A DNA stretch of 64,000 nt, taken from Diphasiastrum complanatum (Eukaryota > Streptophyta > Lycopodiopsida > Lycopodiales > Lycopodiaceae). The position numbers and the translations under genes are program-made. Below are positions 50,966 to 61,980 of this stretch, piece by piece; within the stretch, counting starts at the first letter, position 1; every line of letters starts with the position of its first letter. Below the pieces are notes generated by a model. It was not told the DNA's origin and did not search any database. It saw only the letters and a program-made list of their open reading frames with translations. The stretch covers positions 32,493,683-32,557,682 of the forward strand of contig CM055101.1 of NCBI GenBank assembly GCA_029204225.1, read 5' to 3'.

Positions 50966-53064
50966 TCGAGGGAGCTCGAGCTACGTTGGAGACGAGGCCT
51001 ATAGGCAGAGAGAGCTTGGCCTTTTCCCAACGGCAGCCTGTGGTTACCTGCCACGCGTCTCTGTGGCTTCCCCGGAGGATCGAACCCGCGCCGATTGGGC
51101 CAAACTTTGGTCGGGCCCGCCGTCCCGTGACTGGATTCTTAAGGGCCGGCCCACCACCCACATTAACTAAGGTCTCTTTATTAGCCAAGCCCTAATAAGT
51201 TAGAACTTAGGGAGGGGCCTTGGCCCTTGGGACACAATCAGCTTTTAACGGTCAACCTGCTTCTTCTGGCCATATCCTAAAGAAGAATAATAAAAAGAAA
51301 ACTTTTGGTGTTTTGTGTTTTCCTTAGACTTCACATAGAATTATATGGCAAAAAAGCTCTTGTTCCATGAGCCCAGCACATGAGGTCCCCTTAATTCCAT
51401 TAGTTTTATGAGACTGACAATCCAATTTTACTTATGCCCACAGTGGACAAATAAAAAGAATATGACCACATGAAAATGGATGATCTGTTGTGCACCAGGA
51501 AAATGGATGACATCCTGTTGTGCACCATCACTGAGAAGTCATTCATGGTGCATCAACCATCTGGTGGTGATTGTGATATATCTTTGCACCCTTAGATGTG
51601 CCAGCCCGGCCCAGAGCCCACTACTGTCACTACAGTGGTGGTGTGAAATATGTTGATCCCAAGAAAACTAGCACTTCACCTTATTATCATAGGGGTTTAA
51701 AAATCTCTTTCATGTTATAAAATCCAGAGCCCACACATGACCATGAAAAATATAGGAATATACAATTTTTATGCCATCAAATGCCTCACCTTTTTCTAGT
51801 CCCTCAAGGATTTCCCCATTTCAAAAATCCCAACTCAAGATTATTAAAACATGGAAAGCCCTAGAGTTGAGGCTTTTCAATATATTTAACGAATTCCATG
51901 TCATACACCTCCAAAGTTGAGGCCACCCAGTGCCCCACCACTAGTGAAAACAATTTCAAGAAGAACATATAGAAAACCTACAACACTTAACGAGAAGTAT
52001 TAAACACTAAAATCAAATCTAGCCTTCTAAGCCATGATGGAAATCAAGCCTTAACAACATGAGCAAAAGTAGCAAACACTATAATCAAATCTAGTGTTCC
52101 ATGCAATGATGGAAAGCAAGCGATTCGATGGTAGAACATCCATATTAGAAAATGTATGGAGATAAGGCTAGGCCATCTTGTAAATGCTGCAAAAAACATC
52201 TTCACCAAGTTATTAAATTTCATTAAAAAGAAGAAATCATAAGTGGTCTCTTGCATGATTGGACTCAATCACCATTGTGTCTATGAAGGCATGGGCTCAA
52301 AGCGTTCATGAAGACACATGCTCGAATCTTAGTGTTTGCCTGTGGAGCCTTGATATCTTTCTTGTTTGGAACTTGGGCTTAACTAAGAATGTATACAATG
52401 ATGCCGGTGCAAATTAGGTATGGCCAACCATGATAGAGTCCCAAATTATGTGTTTCAAGCACACGCATGAAAACACATGATGCTCAATACTTTATGCTAT
52501 GAGTAATTATATAGATGTACGTAGCATATGGTTGCATTTATTGACACGAGGCCTTGTGATCTAGTTTGCCTTGAACTTTGTTACTTCTAGGGTCCAATGT
52601 TGGAGTTACGATTGGAACACAAGGCATCAAAAGGCTAGCATTTCTTTTCTTTTAAAGGGTTTCAAGTAATGATTAAAGCATATTTGTTATTCTACATGAA
52701 TGATTATTGAAGCTATTTATTGTTTCTTCCATGTAGAAAGTTTTAAGTAATGATTAAAGTACTTTTAATAGTTTACCTTGTGTAATTATTGAAGGAATTT
52801 ATTGTATCTTAACTACTTATTTATAAATGATGAAAACTTTAAATATAGCAAAAAATCTAAAAGTAAAAAGAAAGGGGGGCGCTCGCCGGGTGGGGGGGCG
52901 GGGGTACAAAGGATATAATTAGCCTCTCTGTATCACTCAATCCATATGAGACTTGGCATACATGTTGGCTAGACTTCCACCAGACCCCCTCCCCAACCTT
53001 TTGATTTTGTGCTAATGATCTTATTTCATATCTTCAAATTGTGCTACAATCTACGAGGTGTTTA
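50966..53064. other. Spacer upstream of MCTP
   Basis: The first 200 bp are GC-richer than the rest and may include distal MCTP promoter. Nothing coding is supported. A G-run cluster lies at 52874-52904. Confidence 0.45.
52874..52904 (+). other. G-run cluster, possible G-quadruplex
   Basis: Runs of 6, 3, 7 and 5 G occur within 31 bp in otherwise AT-rich DNA, meeting the four-run rule for G-quadruplex formation. The longest loop is eight bases. Confidence 0.7.
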
Positions 53065-53220
53065 TGTAAGGGAAACTATAGGGAACTTGTCCTTGTAGCT
53101 TTCATAATTGCTAATAGGGATTCTACTTCAAAAATTTGTTTTTGTAAGGGAAACTATAGGGAACGTGTCCTTGTAGCTTTCATAATTGCTATTAGGGATT
53201 CTAGTTCAAAAATTTGTACA
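53065..53220. repeat. 78-bp tandem duplication
   Basis: TGTAAGGGAAACTATAGGGA begins at 53065 and again at 53143. The copies differ at only a few positions. The unit is 26 codons long, so a plus-strand frame (53041-53286) stays open through both, but no protein family is recognised. Confidence 0.9.
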
Positions 53221-53869
53221 TGGTTATCGTTGCCACAAAAGTTTCTTTTCTATGGTGATGGTATTTTCAACATTGTAGTAATATAAAATAAAAAAACCAA
53301 GCATAAAGCTTTATCATGATTCAATGTGGTTCAAATTCATATCATGCTAACTAGCTTATGTTGGAAAAGGAATATGCTTAGCCTAGTACAAAAATATATA
53401 TCAAAAGACATACACGGTGACGCTTAAACCCCATGTAGTGACGTACATTCTCTCAATAGACATCACAATTGGTTTTTGTAATCGTCTCTATTGAGTTGTC
53501 AATTAGCAAGATTTATAGCGACACAAAAATGATAATGTTACTCTAAAAATTTATAAGTAATGCTTATTTAAGATTTTTCAAAACTTCACTAGAGTTTGGG
53601 TTAATTGATATCATTATGCCAATAATTATTTGGTATAATTTTTATTTCAGTATGTTGAGAGCTCATTTGCTCTATGGACCCATTTATTTAGTATACTTGT
53701 GTTAGGATAATAAGCTCAGATGATGCTTTAGCAAACCGAAGGTCAACACTTATGAAGACCACGACTCACAACAAGAAGCCGCCAAGACACCCCAAGCTGG
53801 AGCTTATGGTCACCTACAAAACTGAAGGCAGTCCACGAAGGAAGCTGACCGAAGGCCATCGCAGATCAA

Positions 53870-54560
53870 TGATTGCGGTTCACAACGGTTCTCTCCTCTC
53901 GAAGAGATGAACCGCCAGAGCACCGCATAAGCCTCTGCTACGATCTATCTGCGATTGCTTTGCCAAAGAACCTTCATGACTGCACTGCTAGACAAGCGAT
54001 TACGGTCACAGACGGCTGCAAAGATGGCTACAAAAACGACGGATCTTCACGATCCAAGTACAAAAAAGTCACAAGAGAAGCAACTGATGTATCTATTGTG
54101 CGCGCTACCAAGATCGTTCCAAACGACACGCACTCTATTAGCTAAAGATCCTGCTATGGCTCTTGAGAAGGCAGTAGCCGAGATCGCAGAGGAAGTAGAA
54201 AATAGAGAGCACTACGATAGCAGACCAGAGTCTGATCAAGCTCTGTATAGCAAAAAGGATCAACGCAAGGAAAAGCCTAATGCTAAGAGGAAGTTGTCTC
54301 GAAGATAACACCACAATCAGCCGAAGGATACAAACAAAGAAGGAAGATCGAAGGCACCTACCAAGCATAAACAGCAAAGTGGGACAAGAAGTTCTGCGTT
54401 AGCGACGATCACACTGTTGATATATGTTGGTTAAATCCAAACATTCAATGTGTACACTATCATAAGAAGGGTCATGCAGCAATAGACTGCTTTCAGAACC
54501 CAAGAAGCAAAAAGACACAAAGCATGAAGGAGCCCTCCAAGGGTCGTATGTAGGGTTTTC
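53870..54560 (+). pseudogene. gag: Copia gag relic
   Basis: The frame 53955-54308 contains QLMYLLCALPRSFQTTRTLL and an acidic helix, then a Lys/Arg-rich end. This matches the C-terminal capsid part of a copia (UBN2) gag. A zinc knuckle follows at about 54,430-54,500 in another frame, CVHYHKKGHAAIDC, with the second Cys replaced by Tyr. Upstream sequence (53,870-53,950) may be the earlier capsid in a third frame. No pol follows. It differs from all other gags in the window. Confidence 0.6.
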
Positions 54561-55500
54561 AAAAACGTAACTACGTAAAGTGAAATTTGAAAAATTTAAG
54601 AGTTCTTTTTGGTCCCCTGAAACATTAATAACGTTTGTGTTGACGTTCCACCGGCCTAAACCGACCAAAGACGTTGCCTAGCGGGCTTCATTGAGAAGCC
54701 CGGCGGGGCCCGACGGTCTCCATGAAGAAGCCCGACGGGATAATTCTCTCTCTAAAAATGCCTATAAAAAGGCAATTTCATTGTTTATTATTAATCTAAG
54801 CAAGCTTAGAGCTAGTAGAGAAATAGTGCTTAAAGATAAAGTCACTCTTGTAAGTTGTTTGGCCATATATTTCTTTTAGATCTTAATTTGGTATTTTGAA
54901 GTGTTTAGGGTTAAGGAAATATTATTAGTTTATCCAGCATTCTCCAAATTGTGAAAAAATCAGATCCAAAACATGCTTAATCACTTCAAGCAATTGTACT
55001 CACTGTTTTGATATTAATCAGAGTGCAATTCTTCAGTACTACTACTAAACTGTTCTTTGCGCATTTGTGAATCTTTCAATTTGAACGTTCTGCTGCAAAC
55101 TGTGGCATTTTCGATCCACGCACCAAGCTCGCTCCTAGCTTCCGCTCATTCCCACTGATTTACAACAGGGACAAGTTGTGGACGATAGAGAAAGAAAAAA
55201 ATTAAAGAGCTAAACACATCGAAACTCAAGTTGTGTTATCAAAAAAATTGTGATTAGAACATCAATGTCATTCACATTGGGAGACAGTTCATCATCCATG
55301 AAAGTGAAAACAAAAACTTTACACGACTAGAGGCAAGCATCATGAATTATGAATGCACAATATCACTGGTTATCCCAAATAAATCAACGGTTTGGAAAAA
55401 AAGGTAGGATCTAGTACATTTGGAACATGTTGTAAAATAGAGATCGCAACCACCAATATATGAGAGCTACAGACACTTGTGGTCAGTGGCATGACTGATC
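54561..55500. other. Non-coding segment with a TATA box, possibly an LTR
   Basis: CCTATAAAAAGGC at about 54760 is a good TATA box, preceded by short GC-rich AAGCCCGGCGGG/AAGCCCGACGGG repeats. The stretch ends at about 55167 in GATTTACAACA followed by GGGACAAG, which could be an LTR end, but no second copy or primer site supports this. Confidence 0.35.
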
Positions 55501-55530
55501 ACTGAACTTATCACATTTTGTGAGGAGTTT

Positions 55531-57042
55531 TGTGCATTGCACCATCCTGGCTGGAAGCGGAGTCTTGCAAGAGCCAACGCAGAGCATACCAAACATATCA
55601 TCGCAAAAGAATATTATATTGCTGATGAGCATGCAAGAAATAGTTTAGAAGATTTAAATAATAATCTTAAGAGATTTGACTTGCATCCAGAGCAGTATCT
55701 TCAGCCAATCGCCGAAATGATGCCTGCGTTTTATACATTTTGAATTTGGAGATACTATGTACAAGTGACAAGGAACAATAAATGAATATAACATGTCGTG
55801 ATATTTATTAAGCAACGTAATTGCAAACTTATTTTTTTTATAAACTTATTTTGTGATATGTTTGAAGTTTATATCAATATGGATTAAATTGATTATGAAA
55901 TTATAACCTATGTGATACTTATCTTATGTGATCATAATCAATATACTAAATGAATATGTGATTAAATCGATGTGGAATTATAATTTATGTGATATTTGTA
56001 AACTAGAAGTTATATCATAAATTTGAGCATTACTTGCAAGTTCCAAAATATGACAGTTTTAAAATTGTAGGTGATATGGCCTCCGAAGGAAGTAGCAAAT
56101 AAAGAGAGACAAAAAAGAGCATACGAGCAAGGAACTGATATCAATGAGACGGTAAGAATTGGTGCTCGTACATCTGAGTGGGCCAATCTCGGTGGTGTGC
56201 AATGGAAAGATATAAATGACACTGTCTCTACTAACATGTTCCTTGAAATGTGGCCAACTCTCAGGTCAGACGTCAAAAAAGGACGTTTCAAACTTGGAAA
56301 CTGTCAGAACAAAGATATAAACAACACCAAAAAAATATATTTGGCATGTACGACACAACATTTACACCATCAAGATTGCAACCCAGGCTTTGCTAAAATG
56401 CTTTACATGCATTGTATTCTTGAGACGCTTGTTGATTTGACCTTTGGAAAAGAGTGTTTCGATTACTCGAACAGAGTTACAGGATGCTCTCGTTGGTGCA
56501 TCATGTCAGGTGCATGATCAAATAGAGGAGTTGCAGTCTCAGCTCTATAGTCAAGGGAGCGCGTTTAACCGCGGAAAAGAGCAGGTATATCATAAATGCT
56601 AGTAGAATATAAATCGTGTGCTTAAACATGCCTGAAGCTCACAGAATATTTTTTTTATCAGACACACGACGACGACAACAATATGTGGCAGTTGGAGGTT
56701 GAAATGAAAACATTGTGTCCTCGATTGGAAAATCTTGAAGGGCTAGGTGGTGCCAACCATATATCTCGCAGGATGTTGCACCCTTATGTTCTGGAGCGTA
56801 TAGTAGACGACCCACTCCAAGATTGTTGTCCACATTGCCACCACAATTTTCATCCATGGAGTGGGCATTACCAATTACCATGCATGCATTTTTATCACAT
56901 TGCTTGTCTCATCCAACATATGATGTTGGATGATAAATGCAAGTTATGTGATTATAAAATTGTAGAAAATTTATATATCACATTAGACATGCATGATGAT
57001 TATCGTAGAATCCAAGAGATGTGTGCCTTCAACACTCTATAG
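55531..57042 (+). CDS. Unrecognised multi-exon gene or pseudogene with C-terminal RING-H2 finger
   Basis: Three coding blocks lie on the plus strand: 55531-55743, 56071-56586 and 56662-57042. Block 2 follows an AG acceptor at 56070. It has a GT donor at 56587 when its last 40 or so codons are read in a shifted frame, and block 3 follows an AG acceptor at 56661. Block 3 carries CCPHC, 14 residues, C-x-H-x2-H-x2-C, 10 residues, C-x2-C, which is a RING-H2 pattern (56,815-56,955), typical of E3 ubiquitin ligases and also of some mobile-element proteins. Just upstream is a Gln/Glu-rich helix (QIEELQSQLYSQG). Block 2 repeats a DINxT motif three times. The frame change near 56,460 suggests either an unseen splice or a pseudogene. 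The N-terminal parts match nothing I know. Confidence 0.45.
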
Positions 57043-57330
57043 CTTATGATAGAACGTCAGAATGGCCACTTCAATGTGCACTTTTTGTACTCAACTTTTT
57101 TATTTCACAAATCAAGTATTGCAGAGATTTATAGTCCTTACTTATTTAAATCCTTGGATTTATCTTGATTATTTGTGCAAATGGGTATTTTTTGTATAAT
57201 TGTAACCCTAAACTGTTATTTTTTCATTTGTACAACCATTAATTTTTCAAGTTTCATCTATTACAATTACCATTTTTTGATTTGCCACAAGCCTATAAAC
57301 AAACTTGCATCAACCCTAAATCCTAACCAA
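57043..57330. other. Spacer between the RING-H2 gene and LTR-X
   Basis: AT-rich, no feature. Confidence 0.4.
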
Positions 57331-57987
57331 TGATCATAGATTCACAACTCTGAATCTGATTCATCAATATACATCTCTTGTTGTCTTATCTAACTGTTGT
57401 GTCTCTGATTGAGTGAGTGACAATGAGTAGTGCACATGTATTTATATTGTTACAAGACAGGTCTTTTGGCCTTTTATTTATAGGTCTTTTGGCCTTTCAA
57501 TGCTGTAACAGTAGATATCTAACCATTTACGACAGTTAATAGTCAAATAGACGCTTTGTTTCCAGGCTCGAATAAAATTTGTTTGAAAATAATTCGCGAC
57601 AGTTCATCTCTTCGTCTCAGCTTTGTGTTTGCAATTTGTTCGCCACACTTGTCTTTTTGTGACATTTTCATCTTTCGCAAATTGTTCACAACAGATGACA
57701 ATGCTTGATCTCGAAGAAGAAATCTAGAATATTTCGCAAACGGTTCGAGATAGTTTCGCGACAGATGAGCTTGAAGAATAGTCCAAAAGATTTCGTGAAT
57801 TGTTCGTGACAATTTCGCTACATGTGAGGCTTGAACAAGAAACAGAAAAATTTTGCGACAAGATTCTATTCGCGAATCTTTCGAGCTTCAACAAGAAAGC
57901 CACGAGCTTTGACAAGAAACTGTTTCGCGAATCTTTCGAGTTGAGACAAATTTCGCAAATCCTTCACAAGTCTTTTTGAGTTGGTCA
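57331..57987 (-). repeat. LTR type X, minus-strand copy
   Basis: This copy of about 657 bp matches 61311-61980 in inverted orientation. On the minus strand it starts TGACCAACTC and ends TATGATCA. It contains several TTCGCGAA or TTTCGCGA octamers. It lies downstream of an RNase H fragment, as a 3' LTR should. Confidence 0.85.
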
Positions 57988-58101
57988 CAAATAGATATGT
58001 TTCGAGTTTGCATTCGTTTCTTTCTCATCCTTTGTCAAGTAAATTGCGCACTTTGTTAGTAGAATCAAGATCTGTCTGATCAGTTGTTCTACAGCTCTCT
58101 C

Positions 58102-58515
58102 TCAAAGTGGCAGTTGGATTAACCCCAATCTTCTTCGCTGCTTCTCAAACAAAGCTTTACTTAGTGGCTTTGTAAAGATATCAGCTGTCATTTCCTCTGT
58201 GGGTGTGAAGATTGTCTTCAGTATCTTCTTCTTGACTAAGCCCCGAATCACATGATACTTGATAGCTATGTGCTTCATTTTTGAGTGAAATACAAGATCT
58301 TTTATAAGATAGATTGCTAAACTGTTATCCATTAACAAGACACAAGATTTAGAACTAGATTCATCACATCCTTCCAATATCTGTTTAATCCAGATCAGCT
58401 CGTTTGCCATCTTGGTTGCTGCTACATATTCCACTTCATAGGAAAATTGAGCTACTACTATTTGCTTCTTGCTAATCCAGAGTATGGCTATGTCAGATAC
58501 TAGAGTACAACCTCC
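58102..58515 (-). pseudogene. Copia RNase H fragment
   Basis: The frame carries SKKQIVVAQFSYEVEYVAAT, LLMDNSLAIYLIKDLVFHSK, HIAIKYHVIRGLV and the terminal DIFTKPLSKALFEKQRRRLG, ending at a stop at 58102. This is the C-terminal two-thirds of a copia RNase H. The beta-strand Asp motif (YxDSDWAG) is missing because the fragment joins gag sequence at about 58515. Confidence 0.88.
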
Positions 58516-58733
58516 TACGTAATGTTGAGGATGATCAGCGCAAAAGCCTTTCCATCCTTCAGCTTCCATTTGGCGATTGCTGCATCATCTGCTTCGGGTT
58601 TTCCTTTTGCACCTGTAACAATGTCATACAATTATTTAGCCATTAGTATAGTTTTCATCTTAAATTTCCACAGATGGTAACTGGCTCCATCAAGCTTGTC
58701 CATGATTGGACTGGCTTTCCCTTGGGAATCCAT
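58516..58733 (-). pseudogene. gag: Copia-A-type gag N-terminus
   Basis: From ATG 58733 the frame matches copia-A gag closely (MDSQGKA, MDKLDGASYHLWKFKMKT), including the Trp that copia-A has lost. A TAA stop follows in AK*LYDIV. It continues to KLKDGKAFALIILNI and then breaks directly into RNase H. Confidence 0.85.
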
Positions 58734-58885
58734 GTGGAAGAATTAGTCTAAGTGATAGGAAAAACTATTAGTGACTTAAGTATGAAAATCTAGTATAGAA
58801 TTATAGAGCAAGAATACAATTACTCTATCGGCTAGTAGAGTCTTGTACTGTCGAAGCCAGACTACGAAAAGAAGTTCTGATACCA

Positions 58886-59714
58886 TGTTGGAAGAAGGAG
58901 AGTGTGTGAGTGTGAGAGACGAAAATAAATAGCTCGAAAAGAAAGCAAACACGAAAAAGAGACGAACTCAAAACTCGAACGAGAAATGAACTCGAACGGA
59001 ATGTGTTCATGCGCAGTGGAATGAGCTATATTACTTCTTTTCTAAGCATGACTACGCCTATCAAAAATGAAAAGAATGTTAGTGATAGAAATCACGGTCG
59101 TTCAGATTACGTAGCCAAATAGTAACAAAACACAAGAAGGATAATTTGTCACGAATGATTCGCGAGGGCTAGACTGAGCTCGACTGATAATCAGTCACAA
59201 ATGATTCGTGAAAGACAAGACTAAATATTAGTCATCAACAACTAGACTAATAATAACTCGCTAAAACAGATTATCAGATTGAGCAGTAAGAAAAGTCAGA
59301 CAAAATGAAGAATAAGCATAACAATGTTAACACAAATCTGAACGTAGAACAGTGAGTTGTTATCAGATTAAGTATAACAAATATACATGTCAATAATGCA
59401 GTAGGGCACAAGACAATAGTGAATGAAACCGCATGCTCTACAAAGCTAATTCAATCTGTAAGAGGAATAAACCTATTATTGACAAATAAAGAATCAATGC
59501 GCAAGGCATCTACTTCGTCTATATCTTTGATAAGCTTCTGATGTTATATTTACACACACTTGTTCTCTTGATCTCTCAATCAATCTGAATACGCAAGTGG
59601 TATTCAATATATATACACAATGTTACAGGTGTGCAGATGAAGAATGTACAAAATATATTTGCTGTCTGTAGGAGATCGTGGGTGGCTGATGTCGTTGTCA
59701 AGTCTATTAGCACA
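58886..59714 (-). repeat. LTR type A, minus-strand copy
   Basis: On the minus strand it starts TGTGCTAATA and ends CTTCTTCCAACA. The primer site TGGTATCAGAA follows at 58885-58875. It aligns along its length with 22898-23697. The outer border is approximate. Confidence 0.7.
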
Positions 59715-59922
59715 GTTGCATGGTGTGAGTGTGAAAGGGCCGTGATGTCAGCTTTTGTTAAGATGAACGTTGGTGAAGATTTCGCCTTTTCATCGCTTGT
59801 GAGAATTTACTTGTATTTCTACAGACAGTCGCATATTACTCATTTAGGCTTAATTTACATGTAAATATGTAGACTGTGTGACAACGTGAGTAAAAATACA
59901 GCATGAATGGAGGCAGATTAAA

Positions 59923-60780
59923 ATGGGATTTAGGAGAGTAGAGGAGATAAATCCAACATCCCTCGCCTCTGCTTCCTCTCACAGACAGTCTGTGACCATT
60001 GAGGCTACCATTCCCATCACAGCTGCCCAGGCCGCCTCACCCCCACACACAGAATTTGTTTCCCCAAATGTCCAGTATTTCATGGACATATTCGATGATT
60101 CCGACCCCCTTGGGACCTCAGAAGTTTTTGTCATGCCCCAAAGCTCTGCGCCCTTTGAACTCCAATCCCTTGGAAGAGGATTCGAACAGTTCCATGATAC
60201 TCCTACTGGTTTTGACGACTCTTTTCAGATTAACCAGCAACCTCAAGTTGAAGCTGCACCAGCCACAATTCGGGTCAAACAAGCTGTCAAATCACCAAAG
60301 CAGTTCAATGCCACAATGCCTGAGGGCTATGAAGAAGAAGACCTCCTTGAAGAAGAAGATTTATAGACACCTACTCCAAATCAACTAGGGACAGTATCAC
60401 CAGGTCCTTTTGCTGCTACCACCTCCACAACAGTAGATTCTGGTGATGCTCTTGGTTTGGCCTCAAGCCTTGTGCAAGTGATTCAGTCTATGCTGGATAA
60501 GAAAAAAGAAATGGAACAGCGCATCTCAGATATGAGATGTGAGAATACTCTCATCAGCCAGAAAGCTGTTCAGCTAGACAAAGAGTTGAAGATCGCCAAG
60601 CAACATGAAGCTAAATCTAAAGCTGAGAAGAAGACGACACATCAATTGGCTGATCGCGTAGAAGATTATGTCAGCTCACTGTAGAATGCGCTCACAACCA
60701 CCCAAGATCAAGTGGACAAGGCCGTGCATGATGCAAAGCAACAAGTGCAGCTGCTCCAAGGTCAACTGTAGATAGCCGAA
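59923..60780 (+). pseudogene. Unknown coiled-coil reading frame, copy 2
   Basis: One frame runs from ATG 59923 through stops at 60364, 60682, about 60768 and 60793. The N-terminal third is Ser/Thr/Pro/Ala-rich, with FMDIFDDSDPLG. Then come TIRVKQAVKSPKQF and GYEEEDLLEEEDL, and from 60457 a heptad-rich helix (KKKEMEQRISDMRCENTLIS, QLDKELKIAKQHEAKSKAEK, DRVEDYVSSL). The 28141-28601 copy shows the same blocks in the same order, so this is a real family. I do not recognise it. It lies immediately before a copia primer site, with no normal LTR between. Confidence 0.65.
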
Positions 60781-60839
60781 CAAGATCGCGCTTAAAGCAT
60801 CGAGCTTCCGCTGTCGCTCACACCCACAGTTTTACGACG

Positions 60840-61310
60840 TGGTATCAGAGCGGACATTTCAGTAATCTGCATTTCTACTGTGGATTATCAATCTTGTTTC
60901 TATCAAGATGTCTTTCTAGCAAACGCACAGCCAACAATATTCCAACAGTCGTTGTTTCTACCAACGATATCGTTCAACTAGGATGGATCCATCATCTAGT
61001 TCATCTCTCATTGACAAACTAGCTACCATCTCTGGAAATTCAAGATGAAGGTTATACTTCTAGCCAAAGAACTGTGGGACGTCGTTGATGGCACAGAGCT
61101 CAAACCAGAAGGTGATGCAGCCGTCATCACCAAGTGGAGACTGAGAAATGGCAAAGCATTTGCCATGATCACCCTCAACATCAAGGATACTCAGATTAGC
61201 CACATATGTGCTGCTCAGACTGCTAAGGATGCATGGGACATCCTAGCAATTCTCTACAACATTAGAGACACTACATCCAAGCTTCATCTAAGGAAGAAAT
61301 TCTTCACTCA
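60840..61310 (+). pseudogene. gag: Copia-B-like primer site and gag N-terminal fragment
   Basis: TGGTATCAGAGC at 60840-60851 is a tRNA-Met primer site; only some 50 bp of possible LTR precede it. Gag starts at ATG 60983 (MDPSSSSSLIDKL). A small deletion removes the NYHL motif and shifts the frame. It then runs from 61045 through KAFAMITLNIKDTQ and LHLRKKFFTH. At 61310 it is cut by LTR-X. Confidence 0.8.
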
Positions 61311-61980
61311 TGACCAACTCGAAAAGACTCGCGAAGGATTCGCGAAATTTGTCTTACAGCCAACTCGAAAGATTCGCGAAACAGTTTCTTGTAAAAGCTT
61401 GTGGCTTTCTTGTTGAAGCTCGAAAGATTTGCGAATAAAATCTTGTCGCAAACTTTTTTCGTTTCTTGTTCAAGCCTCAAATGTAGCAAAATTGTCGTGA
61501 ACAATTCGCAAAATCTTCTAGACTGTTCTTCAAGCTCACCTGTCACAAAACTATCTCAAACAGTTCGCGAAATATTCTAGATTTCTTCTTCGAGCTCAAG
61601 GATTGTCATCTGTCGCGAACAATTTGCAAAAGACAAAAATGTCGCAAAAAGACAAGTGTCGCGAACAAATCGCGAAACACGAAGCTGAGACGAAGAGATG
61701 AACTGTCGTAAATTATTCGTGAACAGATTTTATTCGGGCCTGAAAACAGAGCATCTATTTGAATATCAACCATCGTAAACGACTAGATATCTACTATTAT
61801 AGCATTGAAAGACCAAAAGACCTATAAATAGAAGGCCAAAGGACTTGTCCTGTAACAATATAAATACATGTGCACTACTCGTTGTAACTCACTCAATCAG
61901 AGACACAACAACGAGATAAGATAACAAGAGATGTATATTGATGAATCATATTCAAAGTTATAAAATTTCATTTTTGATCA
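61311..61980 (+). repeat. LTR type X, plus-strand copy (5' LTR)
   Basis: The 670-bp block starts TGACCAACTC and ends TTTTTGATCA and matches 57331-57987 inverted. Its first 400 bp hold TTCGCGAA at 61339, 61373 and 61564 plus several TCGCGAA variants. Confidence 0.85.

Larger units (their letters stand above)
57331..59714 (-). mobile_element. Chimeric minus-strand copia remnant (LTR-A, gag, RNase H, LTR-X)
   Basis: On the minus strand the order is LTR type A (59714-58886), primer site, gag N-terminus (58733-58516), RNase H (58515-58102), about 110 bp, and LTR type X (57987-57331). The outer LTRs are of different families, so this is not one element with a simple deletion. Confidence 0.7.

Noticed and set aside
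51060-51160. Possible tRNA on the minus strand (GGGTTCGATCC T-arm-like sequence)
   Set aside because: No D-arm, anticodon arm or acceptor pairing could be fitted around it.
59631-59864. 77-codon plus-strand frame
   Set aside because: It overlaps the start of the minus-strand LTR-A and has no homologue or motif.
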